Assembly (NCBI GenBank): GCA_025766275.1 | Contig: JAFKAC010000171.1 | Location: 28,180-92,179 of the forward strand | Source: Lactarius indigo | Lineage: Eukaryota; Basidiomycota; Agaricomycetes; Russulales; Russulaceae | DNA length: 64,000 bases | Direction of reading: 5' to 3' | In this document: piece by piece, positions 1 to 11,420 of the stretch | How the letters are laid out: every line of letters starts with the position of its first letter | Numbering within the stretch: the stretch's first letter is position 1 | The notes under the pieces: model-generated | Seen by the model: only the letters and a program-made list of their open reading frames with translations | Told to the model about the DNA's origin: nothing | The model's database searches: none | Program-made: the position numbers and the translations under genes

Positions 1-2699
1 AGGAAAGATGTATGATTCTAACAGACTGCTTGTCTGTCCTGTATGAGGCTATGTTTTTGAAGGGAGATTTCTTTGACCTGATCCCATGTCCAATATCTCC
101 TATGGCCCGCTCACATGTAGCTTGAGAACCAAATCTGATAGAGCCATTGAATGTGATGTGGAAGGGAATAAAAATGAGCTGGAAGATGCACAGTCTGCAG
201 CGGGGAATTTTGGATGGATCATCACCAACATAGAGGCTTTCAAATCCTTGAAGAAAAAGGACAATCTTGCTATAAAGCTTGGTTAAGTCTTCCTTTGTTC
301 AAGGGACAGCTGTCATAGCATACTCCACCACATTTGAGAATATGGCAAAGTTCTTGATTACCCCATAGTCAAATCCAAGCTCCCATGCCATAGGGATAAT
401 ATACCAGTGGAGGAGGGCCATCCATTCATATATCTTGTATTGACTTTGCCGCTTTTTGTATATATCCCGAATAGGTCCACAGAAGGATGAGGGTAATGTT
501 GCTATAGCCCTTTCAACTTCTGCTCCAAGTTGTTTGGCAATATCTTCACCCATATAGACTCTCTCTGATTGAGAGCTAGATGTGACCCATATATCCCAGA
601 TATGTGGCATGCAGTTTTCATAGAAGAGATGGAAGGGATCAAGTGGGAAAAAGAATGGATGTGAGAAGGCAGGGCTAGCTGCACAAGTAGGAAGACCAGA
701 GACCCCAGTTTCCCGTACAATTGCTGTGTACTGTGCAGTATTGCCCTTTGCAGCTTCAAGCCTCTCAATAGTTTTCCAGTAGCCCTCTAAAGTTCGAACT
801 GGCAAGTTCAAGATGTCAAAATCAGGGCGATCAAAATTGATCACCTCATTTTGAGGTGGAGAGAGAGGGTAATACTGAGATTTAGCACCTATAATAGTGA
901 GATAAGAAAATACAATAGTATAATATTGTATACATACCTCCCCCTAGACTAGAGCGTGCACCTTTCACCATACTAAAACGGCATCCATACACAGCCATAT
1001 GTCCAGCCATTTTGCTGAGTTTTGCAGAACCAAGCATATCTCCAAGGACACCACAAAGAAAGACCTTCAAAAGAAAGTATTTTCCTGTAAGGGCATTGAA
1101 GGTCCATACACCAACACTAAGCTTTGCAAGCTCCTCATAAAGAACATATATGAATGACTCCACATTTGCAGGTGAAGAGGGGCCAGGAATGACAAGTGGA
1201 ATAATGATATTGGTGGCTTTAGATCGCATGTTGGGGGGAAGGTTTAAAACTGTGACAACAAGGACCCATACATCAGACTGCTTCTTCATGGTGAGCTGAG
1301 CGCCATCCCCTGAGATGGTTATTGCAGTGTCAGTTGAATCTTGGAATAAATGGGAGTGATTGATATGATTAATGGAGTCAGAAAAATCTGAGTATGTGGA
1401 GGGGGGGGAATTAGGCTCCAGATTTTTCAGAGGGATCAGAGCCTCTTGTAAATGTTCATGTCGATACTGCATAGCCTTTGCCATCTTCTTATTCAGATAG
1501 AATGACTGAATAACAGGTGCAATGGGAGTATAAAGCATTTGAGCTCTTGGATGACCTTTCTTGTCATAGCGTAGCTCGCCGCAAGGTCCAAGATTTTTGT
1601 TGCGAATATGAATGCATGAACGAAGGTCCTTGAACTCTCCAGTAAAAGCCATGCAGCTTTTGGGGCACATGTCAACCAGCTGAGATGACAATCCTGTAAG
1701 CTCTATGGCAAGGTTTCGCACCATGTATAAGCTTAGGATCTCAATGCCTGTGGCTTCTTGAAGGACTTGTGAATGAAGCCGGTATGCCCTAACAGTGCCA
1801 TGGGAGTCAACCCATGCTACATAGTGCTTCAAAGAGAGTGTCTCAGTTGGGGTGAGTGGACGACCTCTAGGGTCAGAAATGGATGGGTGGTTAGGAAGTG
1901 TGTAGCCAGATAAAAGCTTTGCCCGAAGTTTTTGAACCACTTCTGGCAAGTCAGCAACACTGGCAGTAAAGGCCTCGCCCTCATCAGGGCCAGCACTATC
2001 TGGCTCCTTCTCAGGAAAGGAGTTGTTAGTATTGTTCAAAGAAGGGATTATAGCAGGATGGTGCCTAGATGAGTCGTTCTCAGAATCAGAGTCAGAGTCA
2101 TGGTCCAAAGAGCTAGAGCCAGCCTCAGATAGCACATCAGGAGCATCCTGACCTGGCTCCAAACCAGAGATATCAAAGTCCATCTCTGGCCAAGTGAGAT
2201 CAGGATCAGCAGAGCTAAAAAAAAGGGTATCTGATGCCATGCAGCAATAAGTACGGGTGGGCTTTCATGCCAAAATGTTATACTTACCAGGCTCCACAGT
2301 GTCCTCTTGACAGTGTTCAGGCTGCTCGGAAACCTCAGAGTGGACGTTGGCCTGTTGAGCTAGGTGATCTGCACAATTAAGTCTCTGCAGTAAGCACAAG
2401 TTAAGGACTAGTATTCGGAAACGAAGCCACACACCTTCTTGACCCTCTAGATGAGATCCATCAGCAACTGCTGCTAGATCAGACATCCTGGAGCCTCCAT
2501 GGATGTGAGAAAGAAACTGGATTGTCTGATCAATGCACGATTTCACGTGCAGAGTGAGATTGGTATTGGTAGATGGGAGTGATTCGAGAAATTGTTGATC
2601 TCGCTGAAGATGGAGCTCGATGGTGCGCTTAGTGAATCTTTTCAGGCCTCCATGACACCTAGAACATGGACAGGTATGTGTTTGAGCTACTTGAGACAT
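1..2699 (-). mobile_element. Tnp2-like DNA transposon; transposase interrupted by a stop codon, continues off the left edge
   Basis: Minus-strand exons form one transposase of the Tnp2/CACTA-like type common in agaricomycetes. The N-terminal exon starts at 2699 (MSQVAQTHTCPCSRCHGG, a CxxC zinc-finger start). A middle exon block covers about 2234-890 and holds an acidic linker and a Cys motif (CPKSCMAFTGEF). It also holds the region with ISGDGAQLTMKKQSDVW and the stretch LPPNMRSKATNIIIPLVIPG. The next block, 882-299, carries DPFHLFYENCMPHIWDIW, typical of these transposases. A GT-AG intron (about 2283-2235) joins the first two blocks in frame. At 299-301 an in-frame TGA ends the frame after EYAMTAVP, yet the same frame stays open from 298 to base 1 and still reads like transposase (TKEDLTKLYSKIVLFLQGFE, then GSIRFGSQATCERAIGDIGH). 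The copy therefore looks recently inactivated. No terminal inverted repeat or target duplication was recognised at the right side; the right boundary is the start codon only. Confidence 0.8.
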
Positions 2700-2905
2700 A
2701 GTTGCTTCAGAGTATCACAGAAACGACGACGATACAAAGGGTCTACAGTATGGGGCCAAGGGCAAGCGTACTTGGGTGCGGCGGGTGTGCAAATGGCACG
2801 TGTTCTACGAATCGAAACTGGCACGCCAGCACACCAACTCCTTCTTTCGTGCCAACACGCCGACCTTTTTTCAAATCTCATTTTCACTTACACTTTTCTT
2901 CGTCA

Positions 2906-5689
2906 ATGGACGATAACTTCGACTTTGACTTTGAGGACGACGACGACTTCGATCTGGCCAGCCTTGGCCGCCTGTCTCCAGAACGCTTCCCTCTGCATAA
3001 GAACCTCGGCTCTGACGAAGACAAACTAGGAGTAGGCACTCAGCACAGGCCGAGACCTTCGCTGAGGTCAAGGCCCCAAATCGACTTCGCTGCACGACAC
3101 TCTAACGTTGACAGTCTCCCTCCATTTTCTACTGCTAGTCGTTCACAGGCACGTTCCGGCTTGTCAGGTTCAATGCCAGTGCCGCACTCCAACATCAACT
3201 CTTCGAAGCAACACCGGTTTTCACGTGGGATGTATGCCTCCAGCGACTTGGATTCATCTCCGAGTCCAAGAGTCCCTCTCGAACTCATCGCATCGCTCAC
3301 TGTCACCGAGCTCAACAGCAACCCCCACTACCGCAGACTGCATGAAAAATACGAACGCTTGACCGAAATCCTCACAACATATGCAGAAAGAGGCATCACA
3401 ATGTCCGTCATGAAGAATGACACTTTCGTCCCGGAGATTTACCAAGGTTCGTACAACTTTGTTCCAACCCCAGCATTCACGAACTCAATTCTCGCAACAT
3501 AGCTCCCCCTGGTGCAGGCTCTCGCGCATCCTCTCTGGGACCAAGTGATTCAGCTTCTCAGCGGACAAGAATCGATCTCGAAGAAGACAGGGCCATCGAA
3601 CTCCTACTCGAAACTGTGGAGCCATCATCCTTGCGTCCATCGTTTCTTCCACTTAGTGTGCTGTGGTACTATGATGACTGCAAAAAGGACACATCGGCAG
3701 GTATTATTATTACAGCGAATAATAGGCGTCGACCGAAGATGAGCCTCGCCATCCGCCGCCCAAACGGCACTCCAATCGAACATCAAGAGTATGCAAATGT
3801 GCGACACTCCGCGGACATCATTGTTCAGAACCTCGTCAAATTCGTTGACTCGGACCCCCGCACTGACGCAAACGGCGGCAATTCCAAGTCACGGACCAAG
3901 ACATTCGTCAAGAACCTATTCAGCGCTGAGTACCGTCGTGCTATCCTCGAGCTTGAAGCAGAGCAGAAGTTGCTTCGCTTATGCTCATTTCATTGGAAAG
4001 CTGATGCCATGATTGGCCAAGCGTTCCTGCGACGAAATGAGATAGAAAGCAAGGCGGCGATGAACCGCGGGCAAGCCCCGTCTTCGGGGCTGAATCCTTC
4101 CGATGCAAACGGTTCCCAGCCGGACCTATCACCCACTGCTCCAATCCCGCAAGTTTTGGTTCCAGCACCCATGAACGTGGCGAAGCATGCCCTGGAGTTA
4201 AGCCCTGGTCCTAAGTCCCCCTCGGTGTCGCACGCTCAAAAGCGCAGCAAAGACAACTTATATCCCGGACAGAAGACTACATGTCCGCAAGTGCCCTCAA
4301 ATTCCCGTGAGTTCTCTATTTGACGAAGTTTTACATCTCACTGAAGTACTCGCCCACAGAGAAACACCCTGCAGCACGCAACATTGTTCCAACGTTCCTT
4401 CAAGTTAGCCGCACTGAGGCCACCAGCGCCGAACTAGCGCCGATGAACCTCCATCCTGTCAATGCTGATACAACTGGTACGTCCACATCTTATACCGGCA
4501 ATTTACAGTTCTCTGACTTGTGGCCGGATCTACAGCTGATAATCTCATCGGTAAGTTGAAGTGTTCTCTGCGCATAGGCTTCCACTAATCGAGTCCTCAA
4601 AGCGATCCTCAAGTCTGAATTCCCCTCCTTAACAAACGCCCCCAGCCTTCTCAACTCCATGAACGCGCAATTGTCGTTCAAACAAGGCGAGACATCTGAG
4701 AGTGTCACAACACTTCTCGAGCGTGTTCAATCAGCAGACCCCGGTTCCCCAGACATCGACGAGGATAACATGGGTCAAAGCTGGGGACACTACCAATTCA
4801 CAGCGGGTGGTATCAGCCCGTCATCCTCGCTAACCTCCTGGGAGGATGTCGGCAGTGTTGCCATGGCCTTCAAGTTAATCGCAGCCGCCATCAAGACATG
4901 CCGGGAGGCGCGGGTGATGTGCGCGAACGCTGGGACGCCAAAGACGACGGGATTTATCAGCAATGTCTATCTCGAAAAAATCCTCGAATGTCTTGAGAGT
5001 TGCTGGGTTGGCGCTGGCGGGGTATGTGTTCACAATACTTCTCCAGTTTGTATATCAATTCATCGTTTCTAGATAATTACATCTCATTCTCGCCCCGCCC
5101 CAGTGATCCCTACCACACCTCCCAGTCGCGACATCAAGATGTCTTCCCCGGCACGTGTACTCAAAATCAAGTTCAAGCCCCTGGCACTCATTGCAAACAC
5201 CGACGCTAGCAATACCCCAAATGTCCCCGCAGGGACCGATACTACCAGCAGCCAGCAGCCCGCCTCTAGCGCAGAATCCACACAGGGACCTTCAACGGTC
5301 TTAGACGAGGTGTGTTGGACTTCGATTATGTCATGCCAGCTCATCCAGTCTCTAGGGTGCTCGCGCCGACATCACATCACTCAAACTTCTTCATGTTCCG
5401 GAGCTCATGGCCTGGATGAATGAGAACAAGCTTATCATCCCGAAGTCGAAACGCAAGGACGGTACGCTGTATATTCTGTGCCCCCAGAATAGCGTTGACA
5501 ATATCTAATCCCTAGATCTCATTGTAGCTATTGTCAAGTCCTCTGAGTTCGCGCAGGTCTCCAAGTCGATCATCGAGAAAATCGTCGAGCAGGTATGATT
5601 CTGTTGACTCTCATATTCCAAATCTGATGCCGTATTTCTAGCGTAAGCTGAAGAAAGGGCCGCAAAAGCAGATCGCCGCGTTACCATAG
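2906..5689 (+). CDS. Agaricomycete-type conserved hypothetical protein, multi-exon
   Basis: I do not know a function. The start is the ATG at 2906, opening a very acidic N-terminus (MDDNFDFDFEDDDDFDLASL). A Ser/Pro-rich stretch follows, then a short helical segment (TVTELNSNPHYRRLHEKYER). After an intron (about 3444-3501) comes the best-ordered part: a segment around 3740-4050 with MSLAIRRPNGTPIEHQEYAN, RTKTFVKNLFSAEYRRAILE and LLRLCSFHWKADAMIGQAFL. Further exons after 4380, 4600 and 5100 give a Ser/Thr-rich tail. The last small exons read ADITSLKLLHVPELMAWMNE, LIVAIVKSSEFAQVSKSIIE and RKLKKGPQKQIAALP before the TAG at 5687-5689. From memory, proteins of this layout occur in many copies in agaricomycete genomes. 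It lies directly beside the transposon, so a passenger or expanded-family origin is possible. Exon edges were inferred from GT-AG sites and frame. Confidence 0.7.
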
Positions 5690-5779
5690 TGTGCATGGGG
5701 GCATACTACTGCAATGCTTGCTCGTACAGTGGTTTCAGCATTACTTTTTGCTAGCATTATTCGTAATTCCCAACGTACA

Positions 5780-6475
5780 TACATGACTACCTCCCCGACC
5801 TGGCATGACTACCGGGTTTAATAAACATGACCTCTATTTGACTATGAACTGAACCAAAAGGACGCAGGATGACTAGTGTCCGACCAACAAATGGCGACAA
5901 TTGACTAGGAAAACGTCCCTAATGACCTGAAATGACCACCAGATGACTTGGATTGGACCCAGGATGACTGATTAAATGGCGAAAAATGACTAGAAAAGTA
6001 CCCCTGGTGACTTGAAATGACTGTCGGACGACCTGGACTGGACCTGGGTTGACTGACTAAATCGTGAAAATTGACTAGGAAACTACCCCCAATGACTTGA
6101 AATGACCATTAGATGTCCTTAGAACGGCGAAATTTGACTAGGAAATTGCCCCTAATGACTTGAAATGACCGTCGGATGACGAGAATGACCCGGCTAAATG
6201 GCAAAATTTGACTAAGGATGTATCTCTAAATGACCTAAAACGACTATGGAATGGCTCGGAACGCCCATGAGCCGACTTTTTTTGACTTCAGCTGACTTTT
6301 CGCTTACGCCCGGTAGCACTCAACCTGACCCGGAATTGACTATTTTTACCAATCGGGGTCGAAAAACTCGCAAATAACCATCTGGGGGTCATTTGACTAC
6401 CCGATGACCATTTTCGACTCAGTACCGACTACCAGCTGACCCCGGGCCGACTTTCCTTTTTTACTGAGTATGACG
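5780..6475 (+). repeat. Degenerate ~85-bp tandem repeat rich in TGAC
   Basis: Three successive copies begin at 5891, 5976 and 6061, exactly 85 bp apart, each with the order ATGGCGAAAATTGACTAGGA, then CCCCTAATGACTTGAAATGA, then a (C/G)GATGACCTGGACTGGACC-like part ending in GACTGACTAA. Shortened, diverged copies start near 6123 and 6198. Across the block I count about 33 TGAC on the plus strand, against about three expected by chance. GTCA (TGAC on the other strand) is almost absent. Flanking, less ordered TGAC(T/C) words continue to about 6475. The repeat supplies TGA stops in all plus frames, so it is not coding. Confidence 0.85.
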
Positions 6476-7351
6476 TGCCAGGACTGCAAATTACACGACC
6501 GCGTCTCTTCTTCATCCCTTACTCGGCGATTCGAATGATAACTTCTTCCACCATCTGATTCCGCGGCTGTCCGCTTGTCTGCGCTACTCTCACGCCGTTT
6601 ATTCCTTTATGCACAGGGGCGCCGCGTACAACCGCCGCCTCACCCTCCCAACGCATGTCCCAGGTTACCACCAGGCGCGACTCCCGAGGAACATGCAGTA
6701 TTGGAATGACCTTCTGCCGTGTCGTGGGCGGGCACTAGACGACGGTCGATCCAGGACCAGAAAAGACGGGGACTCGAAGGATGATAATGGCCCACCTTAA
6801 ATTTTGAGGGGTGTCGTTTTTCGCCGAAACAAAGTTGAAGGTTACAATCTGCCACAGAAAATCGTATCATGCTGTAACGGCAAGATGATTACTATCGATA
6901 CTGGTGAGCATGTACTGCGACACTCGGACGATAAGAAGCACTGATGGGAAAATCAAAGAGATTTCACATGCGTGCGCTGGCGCGCTGTCTGTGCTGAGCG
7001 TATTATCTGGTCTCGTCCTCGGAGAAGAAGTGGAGGAAACGTGCAGCTGTGACGGCGCTTTATGTTGACCATTCCGTGATGCTGGCCGACGAAGAACGGA
7101 CTTCTAGAGTGTAGGTGTCGTATCGCTAACTTACTGATGCAATTCAAAGCCAGACTTGCGTTCTTCGAACCATTTTCAATTCTGTTTAATTTTGTCAGAG
7201 CGGAACCAAACCGTGCTTAAGGCGCCGCAAATAGTGACGTCATAGCATACTCGTCGTGCGACCAAGTTAGGGGTCTCCAGGTATAAATTTTGGTCCGCTT
7301 CGCCTTAAACCCTATCATTTCGCTCCTGCCCAGACGAGTCGTATTTGTTGA
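6476..7351. other. Intergenic region, no gene recognised
   Basis: Only short frames without protein-like composition. The last 150 bp are the presumptive 5' flank of the gene starting at 7352, with a TATA-like ggtataaatt at about 7279. Confidence 0.5.
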
Positions 7352-8704
7352 ATGTTCAAGATATTTTCCACTAATCATAGGCGTCCCTCGGCACCCACCC
7401 ATATGAATCGTTCCACGAATAATTCTTGCCAAGAAACCTTCCCCGGAGGACCGTCCCCTGACTACCAAACCACTGAGATACAACACCAGGCGACTTTGGC
7501 CTCGGGAGGATCAAATTCTCAAACACTAGGCAGAACACTAGGAAACACTAATAGGCCGCCTCCAGAGGGGGTCGACGTAGTTCCTGGGCATTCAGTGGTT
7601 TCGCGTCAGCCGGATTTCCCCAGCGTTCAGTCGACCGGAAATACTTTATCGGGGCCACCACCCCAGCCAGCTCAATACTCCGACATTGAGGACAAGCGGT
7701 CGCCTGTCCGCGGTTCCCAGTTGGAGCCCTCCAGCGCATCTGTGGGTACAGATTCCAAGCCGATCCTCCACGTCAAGTCTACAAGTGAGGATTCGGGGTA
7801 TCTTTCTCGTGGGCCGTCAGATGCCGTTCAACCACGCCCCGAAAACCCTTCTTCGGCCTCCCCTCAAGCGCCAGTGGCATTGGCCACCGCCGGGGGAGAC
7901 GCACAGCGCTCTGCTTCCCTCGTGTCCCGCCGCACGAACGGCAGCGCATTTGCCAATGGTGCGGCGGCTACTACGACCAACCCTCCTGATGTGGACCCTA
8001 GCCTACAGAAACGTGCGGCAAGCGCAGAGGACGAGCTCAAGCCGCGAGATAAGGCAGTGATCAGCAGGGAAGAGAGTACGTTCCTCGCTCGCACGTGCAG
8101 TGGGCGTATATGTTTAACCCGTGGTGGCACAGAGGGCGTTGGACGAAGACTCTCGAAAATCATACGGAGCGAGGCCAAGGCGGAGAAAGCTGCCCTGGAT
8201 GTCGCGCTTGGGGAGCTCGCAGAGATCCAGAAACTTCAGAAAGCTTCTGTCAAGGTACGGCCCCCCCCCTGGGAAAAGGAGACCATTTCCGTCCCGTGTG
8301 GGTCCTGTACTTTCTCTAATTACGATTTCCCCACAGGAGGAGGCCGAGTCTCACACCAGACACTCACGTGCGCTGAGTGACGCGCACAAAGCGGAAATGA
8401 ACGTGCTCATCGCGCGTACCGCAAACGAGCGCGAACAGGCGGGCCTACGGGCCGCAGGGGAGGAGCTCGAGGCGTGCCGCAAGCACGCGCGCGAGACGAC
8501 AGACATGCTCCGTGATAAGATGCAGGAGATTGAACGACTCAGAGTTTACAAGGGCGTGGACGACCGGGAGCGCGCGGTCAAGGTGAAGAGCCTCGTTGGA
8601 CAAGTGAGTTCGCACGTGGCTTTTGGGGTCGAGGATAACTTCTAACGGGTCCCGGTGGTTTCACCCAGCAGGGAAAGCTTAGCAGATTCGTACGATCGGC
8701 ATGA
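7352..8704 (+). CDS. Hypothetical protein, disordered N-terminus and coiled-coil C-terminus
   Basis: Not recognised. The ATG at 7352 (MFKIFSTNHRRPSAPTH) opens about 240 residues of Ser/Pro/Asn/Gln-rich, presumably disordered sequence. A probable 57-nt intron lies at 8078-8134 (gtacgttcc to ggcacag); its length is a multiple of three, so the frame also reads through it. The C-terminal third is charged and helical (EAKAEKAALDVALGELAEIQ, then EEAESHTRHSRALSDAHKAE and ELEACRKHARETTDMLRDKM), a likely coiled coil. Introns at about 8255-8336 and 8604-8671 join the frames. The last exon adds GKLSRFVRSA and the TGA at 8702-8704. The gene ends tail-to-tail with the MUP1 gene 173 bp away. Confidence 0.7.
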
Positions 8705-8877
8705 ACGTTTCAAACCAACGTCTAAATTTTTTCTGGGTACTGCATTGTTCGGTTCCCACTCCGCTCGACTTGGAGAACAATTCCATGAACATTCTACGAT
8801 CCTGTACAGTCGCATGTAATCTATTATAGCACGTAATAAGTACATAAAGCGAGAAATTATACATACGAATCTAGTCT

Positions 8878-11183
8878 CTATTCGCTGTCAGGAGAGGCAA
8901 GGAGTGGGCGTTCTTCGAGTGATCGAGCCTTATATTTCCTCACCAGGCGCGACGTAAGAGCCCCGCCACCCAACTCCACAACTTCTTCTACAATATAATA
9001 CCCACCGATCTTGGGTAGTAAGATGATCCAGACGTAGTAATACAAGGCGCAGAGCTGACAACAGGTTTCTTAACTCAGGCAGGTTTGTTGCACGAACACC
9101 ACTCACCAGAAGTAGGCCGATGCCAACAACAAGGTACCTACTCTCCCCAGGACAGGTCACGGTCAGCGTTCAACGCGCATGATTGAAAAGAAGGGACGGA
9201 GGACACGCACGTCGCATACCAGAAGGAGACATCGGCTTGTCCATCCTCTGGTGGTACCCTTCGGAGAGCGCTCCATCAGTCACATTATCCATTCTACGAT
9301 GCACGGCATACACACCATGGCATCACAAGAAGGAATACACATTTGAGAAGCCACAGGACGACCACAATGTTCCACACTTGGAACGGGGACTTGGGCAACC
9401 CTTCTCTGGCGCGTCGAGCGCGAAGCCTCCATAACCCTATAGCGGTTGCGGCATCGAAAACCTGCAAAAAAAAGCACAAAATTGATTTTGAGATATAACA
9501 AAAGTGTGGGTCCTAGACGTACTAAATGAGGATACGACGCGAGGTCAAGAGTGAAGTTGAAGGCGTCGCGTGCGGGAAGCGCGGATATAACCAAAACGGT
9601 GAGCGCGTATTTGAGCGCGACAGGTCCGAGGGGTGTCCCGAAGGGCCGAGTGGACGCGAAGAAAGTAGCGTAGGGAAGGAGGCCTTGGCGAGCGACTTCG
9701 CGCAGGACACGCGCTTGACCGACCGTCTGCACAGGTTATCAGATGTCGCAGAGAAAACGAGGCGACGAAAAATGACACCCACAACAGCGATCTGTTGGTT
9801 AATCGATACGTTAGCATAAAATTTACGGGTAGATTGAAAAATTTGCTGACGATGTTGCCCACACAGCTGAACGCGACTAGGACCGGAAGGATCTTGGAGG
9901 CCCAATGTTTACCGAACACATGCTCAAAAAACAGCCCCCCCACGAGTTGTCCAGAACCCTTGATTTCGTCGAGCGGTATCGCGGAGATGTAGGCGACGTT
10001 CACGGTGAGAAAGAGTACCGTTACGATTCCGATAGAGATGAGCCCAGCATTTCGGGCTGTGCGTGCAGGGCTTTTTCCTTTTACTTCCCCGAGTACATTG
10101 AAAGCGTTGGACCAGCCGATGTATGCGAAATTTGTCTTGACAAGAGCTGTCGCGAGCGCATTGGGATTGGTAGAGCTCCCTTCCCAGACGTTGTGAAAGT
10201 TTGCGAACGGATCCGAGATGCGAGTGAAACCCGCCAAAACGGCAACGCCCGTGACAGCGATACTATGAAGTATGATTGAGTTTATACTGACGCTTCCCGA
10301 GTAAAATAAAGACCAACAATACAAGCGAGAGTACTTTGAAAATACCCAGCACGTTTACGGCCCTCAGTGACCATTTGGTGGAAGCCGCGACAACTACGGT
10401 TAGGATAAGACAGCAACGCGAAAGAAATAATGAATTTGCCCGACCTCCCACGCTGAACGTAGCCACGCCAAGCGCTACCATAGTTTGATTATAGTCTGTG
10501 ACTGGGAGGTCGAATAGAGAGAGAGTATATTGCGCAAATACGACTGAATTGGTGGCACTAAAACTAGTCGCGAGTGAATGTTACGTGGGTGAGCCCAGTA
10601 CCCCGAGAGAATATACGTACGAGAGAAGTACAGCGATCATGGCAAATGCAATTGGAACAAGGAACCTCGGGCGAGGGTAAGCCTGTTCAAGGAACACCAC
10701 CTCCGCGCCAGACCGTCCGGGAAAGAAGCTCGCAAGTTCGGCGAAGGAAAGCAGCGTAACTAGACAAAGAGCGGATTAACAAACAGCACGCGCCGGGGGC
10801 AATTAGCTCGCAAGGATCGCACCAAGCGCGAGCACTGGAGCGATGGCCCAGAAAGATAGCGACAGCCCGATGGAACCGACGGAATTCAGGACGACGCCAG
10901 GTACGGAGAATATCCCGGATCCGAGTAGTTGCCCGAGATTCAGCATCACAGCGGATAGCAATGTTACTTCATGACCTAAGGGGTTGACCTGCAGATGACG
11001 AACGACTCGCTCGGTTACTGGCAGGTGGAAAAAGAGGCAAACGCATACCTTCTCTACAGGTGCACCAGGAGCCGTTGTATGATTCGTATCGTCGGTGGAA
11101 GAATCCAAGGCAGGTTGGACCTCAACATCTATGGAAGCTTTCACGGCAGTAGCATTAGTTGTAAGTGCACTGCCTGGCGACAT
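8878..11183 (-). CDS. MUP1: High-affinity methionine/amino-acid permease, MUP1 type (LAT branch of APC superfamily)
   Basis: Multi-pass plasma-membrane amino-acid permease. The start at 11183 opens a hydrophilic cytosolic N-terminus. After a first intron (GTATGC...CTGCAG) the first helix carries the APC signature LLSAVMLNLGQLLGSGIFSV. Later exons read FAELASFFPGRSGAEVVFLE, SATNSVVFAQYTLSLFDLPV, KTNFAYIGWSNAFNVLGEVK, then ARVLREVARQGLLPYATFFA and STRPFGTPLGP. The tail exons give VFDAATAIGLWRLRARRARE, VPPEDGQADVSFWYAT and YYVWIILLPKIGGYYIVEEV, ending in ARSLEERPLLASPDSE with TAG at 8880-8878. About nine short introns explain every frame change, including two close to the 3' end. One donor (G|GTGCGATCC near 10825) is weak, but its alternative would put a TAA in frame. 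Known family role: uptake of methionine and related amino acids. Substrate cannot be fixed from sequence alone. Confidence 0.9.
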
Positions 11184-11420
11184 GGGTGGAAGTTGAAAGA
11201 TGAGCGTTGCATGATGGCGTAGTATGAGGGAGCATTACAAAGAAGCGTGTGTCATTCATAGAGCTAATTGCGACTGAGCCCTCGACCCCAGATGGATATA
11301 ATACGGTCCGGTCTTCCGTAGTGGGTATGACATCATCAATAGATTAGGTTTTATGCTACGGTCCAACGTGGTCCATGAAGGAACGTAATTGTCAGCGGTG
11401 CCAGCACCCTCGCACTAAGC

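Noticed and set aside
8878..11183. Frame shifts and an in-frame TAA in the MUP1 gene suggested a pseudogene
   Set aside because: Every break falls in a short GT-AG intron; using donor G|GTGCGATCC removes the TAA and restores the conserved FAELASFFPGRSG segment.
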